The position numbers and the translations under genes were made by a program. The notes below the pieces were generated by a model that ran no database searches, was not told where the DNA came from, and worked only from the letters and a program-made list of their open reading frames with translations. From the NCBI RefSeq assembly GCF_000227745.2, contig NC_018012.1, forward strand, positions 4,151,412 through 4,215,411: a stretch of DNA of 64,000 nt, read 5' to 3'. Shown here piece after piece: positions 38,540 to 45,131 of this stretch. How positions within the stretch are numbered: the first letter of the stretch is position 1; each line of letters opens with the position of its first letter. The stretch is from Thiocystis violascens DSM 198. GTDB lineage: Bacteria > Pseudomonadota > Gammaproteobacteria > Chromatiales > Chromatiaceae.

Positions 38540-38928
38540 GGCGGTTTCCGTGAAAGAGCCTACCCGTAGGAGCCCGCTTGCGGGCGACGTGACTCGCCAG
38601 AAAGCCTTCCGTGCGCCACCCGTCGCCCGCAAGCGGGCACCTACGGGGTTTGACGCTTGTCCGGAATTCTCCTAAAGGATCCGGCAGGCGCGGCGAGCCG
38701 ACGTTTTCGCAGCGGTCGTCACCTTGAGAAAACACGGACCCTTGCGGATGTTCTATCCTTTAGATCGCGTCTGCTATCGCGGTCATGTGTTCATGCCAAC
38801 CTGGCCGATCAGCCGAAACGTCGTCGATCACGCTTCATGATGGACGTGGTTCAGGTTGAACGGAAACGCATCGGCTGGTCTGACACCACCGCCCATTCCA
38901 AACCTTCGACTGCACAGTGGAGAGCGTC
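38540..38928. other. Intergenic region with REP element
   Basis: About 390 bases without a gene. It contains the family A repeat copy 3 (38566-38644) and, after it, roughly 280 bases in which I see only the RBS GGAGAG of the next gene (38919-38924). Frames crossing it have no protein-like features. Confidence 0.7.
38566..38644. repeat. REP-like palindrome, family A, copy 3
   Basis: Arms as in the other copies but with a 33-base centre. The flanks GTGAAAGAGCCTACCC on the left and GGGGTTTGACGCTTG on the right recur around copy 4, so copies 3 and 4 form a subfamily and flank one gene. Confidence 0.9.
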
Positions 38929-39891
38929 ATGGGCAAATATGTCAAACGTCAAACCCCGCGCGCCATGCCAAACGCGGCACGGGTCGCTCACTTCGCCAAG
39001 GATCTGCAACAGCCTTTCCTGGTGGCGGGATGCCGGGGCGAGACGACGCAGCAGAACGATCGGCCGCGTTTCGACATCCACAGCCAATTCCGCTTTGCGA
39101 CGGGCGGTCTCGATCAATTCCGGGACAAACACCTGGTGGTTTTCACCCACGGCTATAACAACCTGCCGGACGACGCACTCCGCTCGGCCAAGGAGTTTTT
39201 CGGCAAGCTCCATGATTCGATCATGCGGGATGGAACCGATCCCGCGTCCTGTGTCTATCTGCTCTTTACCTGGCCTGGCGATACCGGTCCAGTTTTTTTC
39301 AACACCGCTCAGGAATATGCCCATCTCTCCGGGGTGGCGCTCTACAATTTATTGAGCGAATCCCAAACCACCGCCGCCCCGCAATCCATCTCGCTGGTGT
39401 CCCATTCGCTGGGCGCGCATGTGGTGCTGCGTTGTCTGGCGGTGCTGGGGGAGCGCTTCTTTCGGGAGAAGTCGACCTTGCGCGTCGATCATTCCCTGTT
39501 GCTCGCCGCCGCCGTCGAGGACGATGTCTTTCATAACCCCGAGCGCCTGGAGGAATATCACTTTCCGGAGGCCGCCTTTGGGGTGTCCAACCTGCACATC
39601 TCTACCTCGCGCGCGGATGAGGTTTTGGGCGGAGCGTTTCGCGTCAACGAGCACGATGCAGCCTTGGGTTTCAAAGGCCCGGAGTCCATGTCACCGCTCG
39701 CCTCGCTGGCGCGCCGGGTCGATGAGGTCTCGAATGGTCAGGCGAGGTTCCGGTTCGAGATCCACGATTTCAGCCCCAACTCGGCGACTATCATGAATCC
39801 CGCCCTGCATGTATATGATCATGGCGGCTATTGGGCGAATCCAGAGCAAACGAATTATTACGTCAACCTGATCCATGCGAACGCGGGGTAG
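38929..39891 (+). CDS. Alpha/beta hydrolase, DUF900 family
   Basis: A 320-residue serine hydrolase. The nucleophile elbow is VSHSLGAH with S160, preceded by the oxyanion strand VVFTHGYNN and the TWPGD motif that is typical of the DUF900 group. The C-terminal HDFSPNSATIMNPALHVYDHGGYW holds the candidate catalytic His. No signal peptide is seen, so it is cytoplasmic. Substrate unknown. It is framed by family A repeats on both sides (38566 and 39928), which is unusual but probably neutral. Confidence 0.85.
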   Translation: MGKYVKRQTPRAMPNAARVAHFAKDLQQPFLVAGCRGETTQQNDRPRFDIHSQFRFATGGLDQFRDKHLVVFTHGYNNLPDDALRSAKEFFGKLHDSIMRDGTDPASCVYLLFTWPGDTGPVFFNTAQEYAHLSGVALYNLLSESQTTAAPQSISLVSHSLGAHVVLRCLAVLGERFFREKSTLRVDHSLLLAAAVEDDVFHNPERLEEYHFPEAAFGVSNLHISTSRADEVLGGAFRVNEHDAALGFKGPESMSPLASLARRVDEVSNGQARFRFEIHDFSPNSATIMNPALHVYDHGGYWANPEQTNYYVNLIHANAG

Positions 39892-39927
39892 ATCGGCTTC
39901 GCGAGCGTCCCGTGAAAGATCCTACCC

Positions 39928-39999
39928 GTAGGAGCCCGCTTGCGGGCGACGTGACCTGCCCCAAGAACGCCCACCTGTCGCCCGCAAGCGGGCTCCTAC
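39928..39999. repeat. REP-like palindrome, family A, copy 4
   Basis: Full-length arms around a 26-base centre, with the same outer flanks as copy 3. It marks the left edge of the AT-richer accessory island. Confidence 0.9.
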
Positions 40000-40100
40000 G
40001 GGATTTGACGCTTGGCAAAGTCATTTTCCGGAATTCGCCTTAAGCGGCCCCGCTGACACAACCTTCAGAATGAGCGCCGCGCCGTCTGCGGGGTCCGTTC

Positions 40101-40289
40101 TTACACCGATTGTTTGGCGGGAACTTGTTCGACGATCGGTTTTCGTGCCGGAAAGGTCACTCGCCTCTTTCCCGGTACATTTTGTCTATTCAGAATATCC
40201 TGAAAGATAGCGTCAGCATTCAGCTTTTTCAGGTAAGGGCTCTCGCCATTCAATGGTAGCGGTTTGGTTGGCCATCGCTCGAAGGTCAT
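40101..40289 (-). CDS. Short ORF, possible C-terminal gene remnant
   Basis: A 62-residue frame (MTFERWPTKPLPLNGE ... VEQVPAKQSV) directly beyond the broken end of the attC-like half site at 40291. It has no recognisable domain. An in-frame extension to 40367 only translates the attC sequence (NKSLKPTQRDRR), which is a known artefact of such sites. It may be the tail of a gene truncated by the event that broke the attC. Confidence 0.3.
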   Translation of the reverse strand: MTFERWPTKPLPLNGESPYLKKLNADAIFQDILNRQNVPGKRRVTFPARKPIVEQVPAKQSV

Positions 40290-40290
40290 T

Positions 40291-40329
40291 CGTCGGTCGC
40301 GCTGGGTTGGCTTGAGCGACTTGTTATGT
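40291..40329 (-). other. Half of an attC-like recombination site
   Basis: Read on the minus strand, ACATAACAAGTCGCTCAAGC opens the typical attC half (inverse core site, then AAGTCGCTCAAGC) and continues CAACCCAGCGCGAC. The expected complementary second half is missing; unrelated sequence follows. It begins within the stop region of the DUF2442 gene, exactly where a cassette's attC should be. Confidence 0.6.
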
Positions 40330-40590
40330 GCTTTTTGACTTAAGTGGAAATCGTTCTGGATGCTCAATAATTTCTCTAGTTAAATCAACATCCAAATCGG
40401 GCCAATAAAAATGATCAAGCGATTGCTCTTCTACATTTATGATTGATTTGACGGTCTTTTCTTTAAACCATGGAAAATCATCATATGACATAAATAATTC
40501 TTTTTCATGGGCTAGCAGCCATACCCCATGCGTGGAAATGTTAGTGACTTCCACATTTGAAATGCTGTTGCCATGCGCTAACAAGCTCAT
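40324..40590 (-). CDS. DUF2442 protein
   Basis: An 88-residue protein of the DUF2442 family, with VTNISTHGVWLLAHEKELFMSYDDFPWFKEKTV and FYWPDLDVDLTREIIEHPERFPL. DUF2442 genes are commonly found next to DUF4160 genes, as here, and the pair has been proposed as a toxin-antitoxin-like module; no activity is established. The start overlaps the end of the DUF4160 frame by 50 bases, so the true start may be an internal codon. Base composition is AT-richer than the surrounding chromosome. Confidence 0.82.
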   Translation of the reverse strand: MSLLAHGNSISNVEVTNISTHGVWLLAHEKELFMSYDDFPWFKEKTVKSIINVEEQSLDHFYWPDLDVDLTREIIEHPERFPLKSKST

Positions 40591-40783
40591 TGTAATTGAC
40601 CTCGACGAGTGACTCTATTTGCTTTAGTTTTTTTCCTGAATATTTGTGATTCCTTGCAAGCTCAATGTCAGGGTCAAGCCAAAATTTAGCTTCTCCCTCA
40701 CCAGATACGACATGGACATGCATCCTTTCCTCTTCTCTTGAGAAGAGGAAAAATCGGTAGTGCCCTTCTCTATATGATTTCAC
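40541..40783 (-). CDS. DUF4160 protein with IS1-derived N-terminus
   Basis: An 80-residue DUF4160 protein (HVHVVSGEGEAKFWLDPDIELARNHKYSG ... LVSAWQQHF). The IS1-family element at 40756-41552 separates it from its native first 14 codons, which remain at 41553-41594 (MSPTVFKESGYRFF). A GTG at 40783 inside the IS end opens an in-frame replacement, MKSYREGHYRFF, and overlaps the transposase stop codon as GTGA, so translational coupling to the transposase is possible. The protein may therefore still be made. Removal of the IS plus one 8-bp duplication restores the native frame exactly. Confidence 0.85.
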   Translation of the reverse strand: MKSYREGHYRFFLFSREEERMHVHVVSGEGEAKFWLDPDIELARNHKYSGKKLKQIESLVEVNYNELVSAWQQHFKCGSH

Positions 40784-41552
40784 GAATGAGCTTTAACTGA
40801 GAGAGTGCTATTATAATGATGGACAAAATGCCAAATAGCTCCAATATGGTTCTCAAGCTTTTTTGAGAAAGAAAGTGCTTTTCGTACGAGCCTGGAAATA
40901 CGTTGCCTGAGTGTGCAGTTGTATCGTTCGATATGATTTGTCTTTCCCGATTCCTTACCGACAGCGTAATGACGGAATTCTGGAAAAACGGATTGATAAG
41001 CTTCCCAAAAATCGGTGTAGAAATCGGCCAATTCTTGATAATCGCGTGGCAATGAATTCCATAATCCTTGCGCACCCTTAATGCCACGAGATCCGATATA
41101 AAGTCCGACAACATATCCAGAGTCACGATCTTTCGCGATCCAAACCCATTGTTTTTCATCTTTTTTCAAAACAAATGACCACAGTTCGTCGCACTCGACA
41201 ACCAGTCGAAAATCAGACAACTTTGGCACGTTTAATTGGCGCGGAACGCCCTCGTATTTTTGATTGACATAGATTTGCAACCAGGATTCAGAGACATTTG
41301 CAACACGCGCGATACCAGCAAGCGCAATCCGTTCAAGAAGCAGTCGATCGATCAGCGATTTGGTCTCTTCAGAAATCGCTGAAACTAAGGGGTCAATCAC
41401 GAATTGACGGCCACATTCCCGACAAAGATGGTTTTGCTTTCCGGTTGCATTAAATCCATTCTTCACGATCTTGGTGGTGTTGCAAGTTGGGCAGTGATTC
41501 ATGTTTGAATAAATCCAGTCAGATTTTAGATCCTATAGATTGGGGCACTACC
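40756..41552 (-). mobile_element. IS1-family insertion sequence inside the DUF4160 gene
   Basis: A 797-bp element. Both ends start GGTAGTGCCC, followed by three mismatches and then TCTATA, giving imperfect inverted repeats of about 22 bases. The direct repeat GAAAAATC flanks it at 40748-40755 and 41553-41560, an 8-bp target duplication typical of IS1. It codes for a single-frame transposase without the frameshift of classical IS1. Confidence 0.93.
40780..41502 (-). CDS. IS1-family transposase
   Basis: A 240-residue transposase in one uninterrupted frame. The N-terminal zinc ribbon has C4/C7 and C27/C30 (CPTC ... CREC), followed by a helix-turn-helix (GIARVANVSESWLQIYVN). The catalytic DDE residues are D105 (ECDELWSFV), D164 (FYTDFWEAY) and E192 (NHIERYNCTLRQRISRLVRK). 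Everything needed for activity is present. The codon usage is AT-richer than that of the host genes. Confidence 0.93.
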   Translation of the reverse strand: MNHCPTCNTTKIVKNGFNATGKQNHLCRECGRQFVIDPLVSAISEETKSLIDRLLLERIALAGIARVANVSESWLQIYVNQKYEGVPRQLNVPKLSDFRLVVECDELWSFVLKKDEKQWVWIAKDRDSGYVVGLYIGSRGIKGAQGLWNSLPRDYQELADFYTDFWEAYQSVFPEFRHYAVGKESGKTNHIERYNCTLRQRISRLVRKALSFSKKLENHIGAIWHFVHHYNSTLSVKAHS

Positions 41553-41594
41553 GAAAAATCTATACCCGCTTTCCTTGAAGACTGTTGGACTCAT
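41553..41594 (-). pseudogene. Detached 5' end of the DUF4160 gene
   Basis: Fourteen codons (MSPTVFKESGYRFF) ending precisely at the IS1 target duplication. With AGGTGA just before the ATG it is the native start of the gene that continues at 40755. The start lies 13 bases after the core site of the attC at 41607-41708, the usual spacing for a cassette gene. Confidence 0.85.
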
Positions 41595-41606
41595 TTCACC
41601 TGCTAC

Positions 41607-41708
41607 ACTTAACGTTAAACTTGCCACTGGCAGGGCCAAAAAAACGGCTCCGCGCTTTTGGCAGGTCGCTCCTGTGTCAATGAGGTCTGTTTGAGCGCCT
41701 TGTTGAAC
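41607..41708 (-). other. attC-like site upstream of the DUF4160-DUF2442 cassette
   Basis: On the minus strand it starts with GTTCAAC (fits RYYYAAC), followed by AAGGCGCTCAAAC, and ends with GTTTAAC and GTTAAGT (fits GTTRRRY). The 102-base length and paired L-type boxes (CTCAAAC/GTTTAAC) are right for an integron attC; the central palindrome is only partial. No integron integrase gene is in the window. Confidence 0.55.
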
Positions 41709-41730
41709 CGGGCTCCGTGCCTTGGAGTCC

Positions 41731-41807
41731 GTAGGCTGAGGTGAACGAGAGTGAACCCCGGTATCAACGTTGGCGTCTGCTGGGGTTCGTTCCTCACCCC
41801 AGCCTAC
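41731..41807. repeat. Palindromic repeat with GTAGGCTG ends
   Basis: GTAGGCTGAGGTGAACGAGA on the left and CCTCACCCCAGCCTAC on the right pair imperfectly (GTAGGCTG.GGTGA.../...TCACC.CAGCCTAC). Such GTAGGCTG-type palindromes are widespread non-coding repeats in gammaproteobacteria. It sits between the HEPN-like gene and the attC. Confidence 0.6.
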
Positions 41808-41862
41808 CGGGCTAAGCCTTATGATATTAAATGTCGTATTTTTGCACCTTAAAAAGGGCTGG

Positions 41863-42783
41863 TTAGGTATCATCTTTCTCTGACTCTCCAGATACGAAGT
41901 AAATGCCTGTGCGAGTGAAGTGAGCATTCCCGGCCGCAAGGAACGCTCCGTATTTTTGCAGACCGTCACCAAGATAGATTTTTTTTATGCACTGCGCCCC
42001 GTCGAACGATGCCGCGTATAGCGGAACAGGAATTTCTGTAGTCCCGGTCGATGATGGAAACGCTTTGGCAAGTTCTTGGATAAAAAGGGCGTCTTTGGAA
42101 AATATAGGCGAGGCGAGTTCGCGGAAGTGTTCGTGGATACTGGCCATTGATGCAACGTACTCGCGGACGAAGCATTTTAAATTTACCTTCTTGCCGCGTT
42201 GAGTGAGTTCACTTACCACAGACTTTTTTAGTTCCTTGTTCTGCTCAAGCTCTTCGATGTTCAATATAGGTGCGATGGTCTTCTTTAGGGATGTACCTGG
42301 CATTTCATGCAACGCCGTTGTTGTGTACTCAATGCTTTGAATGGGAAAGCCGGCGTGTTGAGCATGATTTCGCAGCACATCAAGGGTGCGATATGCCAGG
42401 GATGTGTCATAGTGTTCGGAAAATAGCTCTGCAATTTTTTTCGAGTCGGCTTCATTAGGAAGGACGATCTTAGTAGCATGACGAATGAAGTCGACGTATG
42501 AGCGGGTTGCGCTGAGGAGGTTGGAGAGCTTTCGATTTAGTAACCGACGAATTCCCATTTGCTCCATGCCCTGCCCGAAGCCAACAAGAGCGGTCTCAAG
42601 AGAGCTTGTCAGCATGTCGCTTTCAAAGTCGAGGTAATTTCGAGCAACAGCATCGAATTTTTCTTCTGACGCAATAGTGAGTTGCATGCGCTCATGGGCG
42701 TTAGCTGTTTCGGAGAACTGGTCAGATGAGATCAACACTTCGCGAGTGTCACCGAGAATGAAACGATTGAGGATGTAGTGCAT
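41863..42783 (-). CDS. Accessory protein with HEPN-type R-x4-H motif
   Basis: A 306-residue cytoplasmic, mostly helical protein that I do not recognise at family level. In the middle, EHYDTSLAYRTLDVLRNHAQHAGFPIQ contains R138-N-x3-H143, the arrangement of the catalytic motif of HEPN RNases, at the end of a long helix as expected. Other segments: LNRKLSNLLSATRSYVDF before it, and a C-terminal beta-rich part ending IYFVSGESEKDDT. No signal peptide or transmembrane span. It is AT-richer than its neighbours, lies beside an Mrr-type endonuclease, and precedes an attC-like site, so a defence or toxin role is possible. Start ATG 42783; 15 codons more are possible. Confidence 0.65.
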   Translation of the reverse strand: MHYILNRFILGDTREVLISSDQFSETANAHERMQLTIASEEKFDAVARNYLDFESDMLTSSLETALVGFGQGMEQMGIRRLLNRKLSNLLSATRSYVDFIRHATKIVLPNEADSKKIAELFSEHYDTSLAYRTLDVLRNHAQHAGFPIQSIEYTTTALHEMPGTSLKKTIAPILNIEELEQNKELKKSVVSELTQRGKKVNLKCFVREYVASMASIHEHFRELASPIFSKDALFIQELAKAFPSSTGTTEIPVPLYAASFDGAQCIKKIYLGDGLQKYGAFLAAGNAHFTRTGIYFVSGESEKDDT

Positions 42784-42901
42784 GAAGTTCCCTAACGTCA
42801 AGACTAAACCGGGGCCGTTCCGGTACAAGAGTACAGATTTTATTATCTGAAAACCGGCGCATCGTCAACGACTTTGTGAGATTGCGGGGAACAAGAGGGA
42901 G

Positions 42902-42974
42902 GAAATTCAGGGGCAGACCATGTTTATTCGCTGAAAGGCGGGAAATGAAAAAACCTGGTCTGTCCAGGGTTTCC
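42902..42974. repeat. Family D repeat, copy 1 (flanks the Mrr gene)
   Basis: A 73-base unit starting GAAATTCAGG, with inner palindromic arms CAGACCA/TGGTCTG. By hand alignment it agrees with the unit at 43749-43821 at about 63 of 73 positions, in the same orientation. Confidence 0.85.
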
Positions 42975-42984
42975 TTTAGAAAGT

Positions 42985-43701
42985 TTATACTGACGTTAAC
43001 CATGACATGATGGAAGAGTAATCACTTAAAGTCAGTATGTTTCTTGATTGTTTTGATACAGCAATGGCATCTCTAGTGAAAAATGAGGTGGTTACTACCA
43101 CGCCTTTATGGGCTTCTTGTTGTATTACATTTCCCAAAAGCCTTTGAACAACTCCTATCCCAACCTTGTTATCAGGGGTATATCTTTTGCATTCAATCAA
43201 GCTTACGGTGCTTCCAGTTAAAGGAGATTTATGGACCGCTATAATATCCATGCCACCATCCCTTGTTTCGGGTGTTAGCTGAACCTCAAAGCCATGATTT
43301 CGGAATACGGCTGCAACGAACTCTTCGAACTTTCTAGGCGATATTGTATATAATTGTTCTGGATGCTTTTTGAAATATTCGATAAGCTCTAGTTCAATGT
43401 TTAGGCAAATTATTCTTGATTGAATTTCGACTAGCCTTTTTTTTCTGCTCCAGTCAAAACCCGCAAAGAGTTTTAATGATTCATCTTGGCCATATAATGA
43501 TATTACTTTTTCTAATTTTTCATTTTCGATATAGTCTGCTTTGAAGAGAGAAATAAGTTCTTCGTCTGAGAGGCGTTCCCCGCTTTTCAGCTTATCAGAG
43601 GCTTTGCGGGCATTCCTCCTATGCGCACCCATATCTGGAGGGGGTAACGGAGTCTTTCTCCTTTTTCTCTTCTGTAAGGGTGGTGTTGTCAGTTCTTCCA
43701 T
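42985..43701 (-). CDS. Mrr-type restriction endonuclease domain protein
   Basis: A 238-residue protein. The N-terminal ~120 residues are charged and helical, without a recognised DNA-reading domain. The C-terminal half is a PD-(D/E)XK nuclease of the Mrr_cat type: FEEFVAAVFRNHGFEVQLT, then GGMD with D152, E170-C-K172, and the conserved Gln in VVQRLLGNV. Such enzymes cut modified DNA or act in DNA repair and phage defence. It is solitary, has no methyltransferase beside it, and is enclosed between two direct repeats. Low GC compared with the core genes suggests acquisition. Confidence 0.9.
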   Translation of the reverse strand: MEELTTPPLQKRKRRKTPLPPPDMGAHRRNARKASDKLKSGERLSDEELISLFKADYIENEKLEKVISLYGQDESLKLFAGFDWSRKKRLVEIQSRIICLNIELELIEYFKKHPEQLYTISPRKFEEFVAAVFRNHGFEVQLTPETRDGGMDIIAVHKSPLTGSTVSLIECKRYTPDNKVGIGVVQRLLGNVIQQEAHKGVVVTTSFFTRDAIAVSKQSRNILTLSDYSSIMSWLTSV

Positions 43702-43715
43702 ATCAGTTTCGTGTA

Positions 43716-43755
43716 AGTGAAATTCAGTGAAATTCAGTGAAATTCAGTGAAATTC
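43716..43755. repeat. Four tandem 10-bp repeats (AGTGAAATTC)
   Basis: Four exact copies of AGTGAAATTC just 15 bases before the Mrr gene start on its upstream side, running into the second family D repeat, whose first bases GAAATTCAGG are nearly one more unit. Likely produced by slippage at the repeat end. Confidence 0.9.
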
Positions 43756-43821
43756 AGGGACCGACCACGTTTATTCGCTGAATGTCGGGAAAGGGAAAAA
43801 CGTGGTCTGTCTCGGGTTTCC
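43749..43821. repeat. Family D repeat, copy 2 (flanks the Mrr gene)
   Basis: Direct repeat of 42902-42974, with inner arms GACCACG/CGTGGTC. Together the copies bound the Mrr-type gene like the ends of a mobile segment or paired REP elements. Confidence 0.85.
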
Positions 43822-43877
43822 GCCGTGTTTCCCCTGAACGGACGCATCAGGGACTCCAATCGACGTCCGCGCCTCCG

Positions 43878-45131
43878 CTACACCCGCAACAGCAACCTTG
43901 CCGGATCTTCCAGAATCTCCTTGATCGCGACCAGAAATTGCACCGCCTCGCGTCCGTCGATGATCCGATGATCATAGGTCAGGGCCAGATACATCATGGG
44001 GGCGATGACGATCTGGCCATTCTCCACGATGGGACGCTCCTGGATCTTGTGCATCCCTAGAATCGCGCTTTGCGGCGGGTTGAGGATGGGCGTCGAGAGC
44101 AGCGAGCCGAAGACGCCGCCGTTGGTGATGGAAAAGGTGCCGCCGGTGAGTTCCTCGTAGCTCAGGCTGCCGTCTTTCGCCTTCTGGCCAAAGTCGGCGA
44201 TGCCCTGTTCGATGTCGGACATGCTCAACTGGTCGCAGTTGCGCAGGGTGGGCACGACCAGTCCGCGCGGGGAGCTGACGGCGATGCCGATGTCGAAATA
44301 GCCGTGATAGACGATGTCGTCGCCGTCCACCGAGGCGTTGATGGCGGGGAAGCGCTGGAGCGCGTCCACCGCCGCCTTGACGAAGAAGGACATGAAGCCC
44401 AGACGCGTGCCGTAACGGGTCTCGAACAGTCCTTTGTACTTCTCGCGCAGTTCCAGCACCGTCTTGAGGTTGACCTCGTTGAAGGTGGTCAGCAGGGCGG
44501 CGTTTTGCTGCGCCTGGACCAACCGCTCGGCGATGCGCGCGCGCAGACGGGTCATGGGCACCCGCTGTTCTGGGCGTCCGGCCTCGCCGGTCAGACTGGG
44601 GGCGGGCGCTTCGCTGAGATTGAGCGCGTCCGGGTCGTGCTCGGGCGCCGCCTGTTCGCGCTCGTCCAGCCACTGCACCACGTCGGTCTTCTGGATCCGG
44701 CCATCCTTGCCGCTGCCGGGGATCTGCTGAGGGTCCAGGTTCATCTCCTTGACCAGCCGGCGGGCGGCGGGGGCGATTACCTGCCCAGGGCGCGGTCGCT
44801 GGGGCGGCGAATTCATGGGGGCGACGGATTCGAGCGGCGCCCGGCTGGAAGGCGACGTGACGCTGGGACGCGGCGTGCCGGGCGCCTTGCGCGCGCCGGA
44901 CTCGATGAGCCCGAGCACGGCGTCGGCCTGCACGAGATCGCCCTCGCGGGCCTGGATCGCGCCGAGCACGCCGTCCACGGGGGAGGGCACCTCCAGCACG
45001 ACCTTGTCGGTTTCGAGATCGACCAGATTCTCGCCCTCCCGGACCTGGTCGCCGGGTTGTTTGTGCCAGGCCGCGACGGTGGCGTCGGCGACGGATTCGG
45101 GGAGTGCGGGGACGCGGACTTCGCGGCTCAT
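43878..45131 (-). CDS. sucB: 2-oxoglutarate dehydrogenase E2, dihydrolipoamide succinyltransferase
   Basis: Core subunit (417 residues) that passes the succinyl group from E1 to CoA in the citric acid cycle. The lipoyl domain is residues 2-78 with the lipoylated Lys in DLETDKVVLEV. An Ala/Pro-rich linker follows, then the peripheral subunit-binding domain (APAARRLVKEMNLDPQQIPGSG) and the catalytic domain ending in YDHRIIDGREAVQFL, which has the active-site His and Asp. I start at the ATG at 45131, which overlaps the sucA stop as ATGA. The lpd gene is not next to it. Confidence 0.97.
   Translation of the reverse strand: MSREVRVPALPESVADATVAAWHKQPGDQVREGENLVDLETDKVVLEVPSPVDGVLGAIQAREGDLVQADAVLGLIESGARKAPGTPRPSVTSPSSRAPLESVAPMNSPPQRPRPGQVIAPAARRLVKEMNLDPQQIPGSGKDGRIQKTDVVQWLDEREQAAPEHDPDALNLSEAPAPSLTGEAGRPEQRVPMTRLRARIAERLVQAQQNAALLTTFNEVNLKTVLELREKYKGLFETRYGTRLGFMSFFVKAAVDALQRFPAINASVDGDDIVYHGYFDIGIAVSSPRGLVVPTLRNCDQLSMSDIEQGIADFGQKAKDGSLSYEELTGGTFSITNGGVFGSLLSTPILNPPQSAILGMHKIQERPIVENGQIVIAPMMYLALTYDHRIIDGREAVQFLVAIKEILEDPARLLLRV

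Noticed and set aside
38657..39355. Open frame of 232 codons over the DUF900 gene start
   Set aside because: It overlaps the hydrolase in another frame and lacks any protein-like motif; the hydrolase has its own RBS.
40290..40367. N-terminal extension NKSLKPTQRDRR of the short ORF at 40101
   Set aside because: This is the translation of the attC half site, a well-known artefact, not coding sequence.
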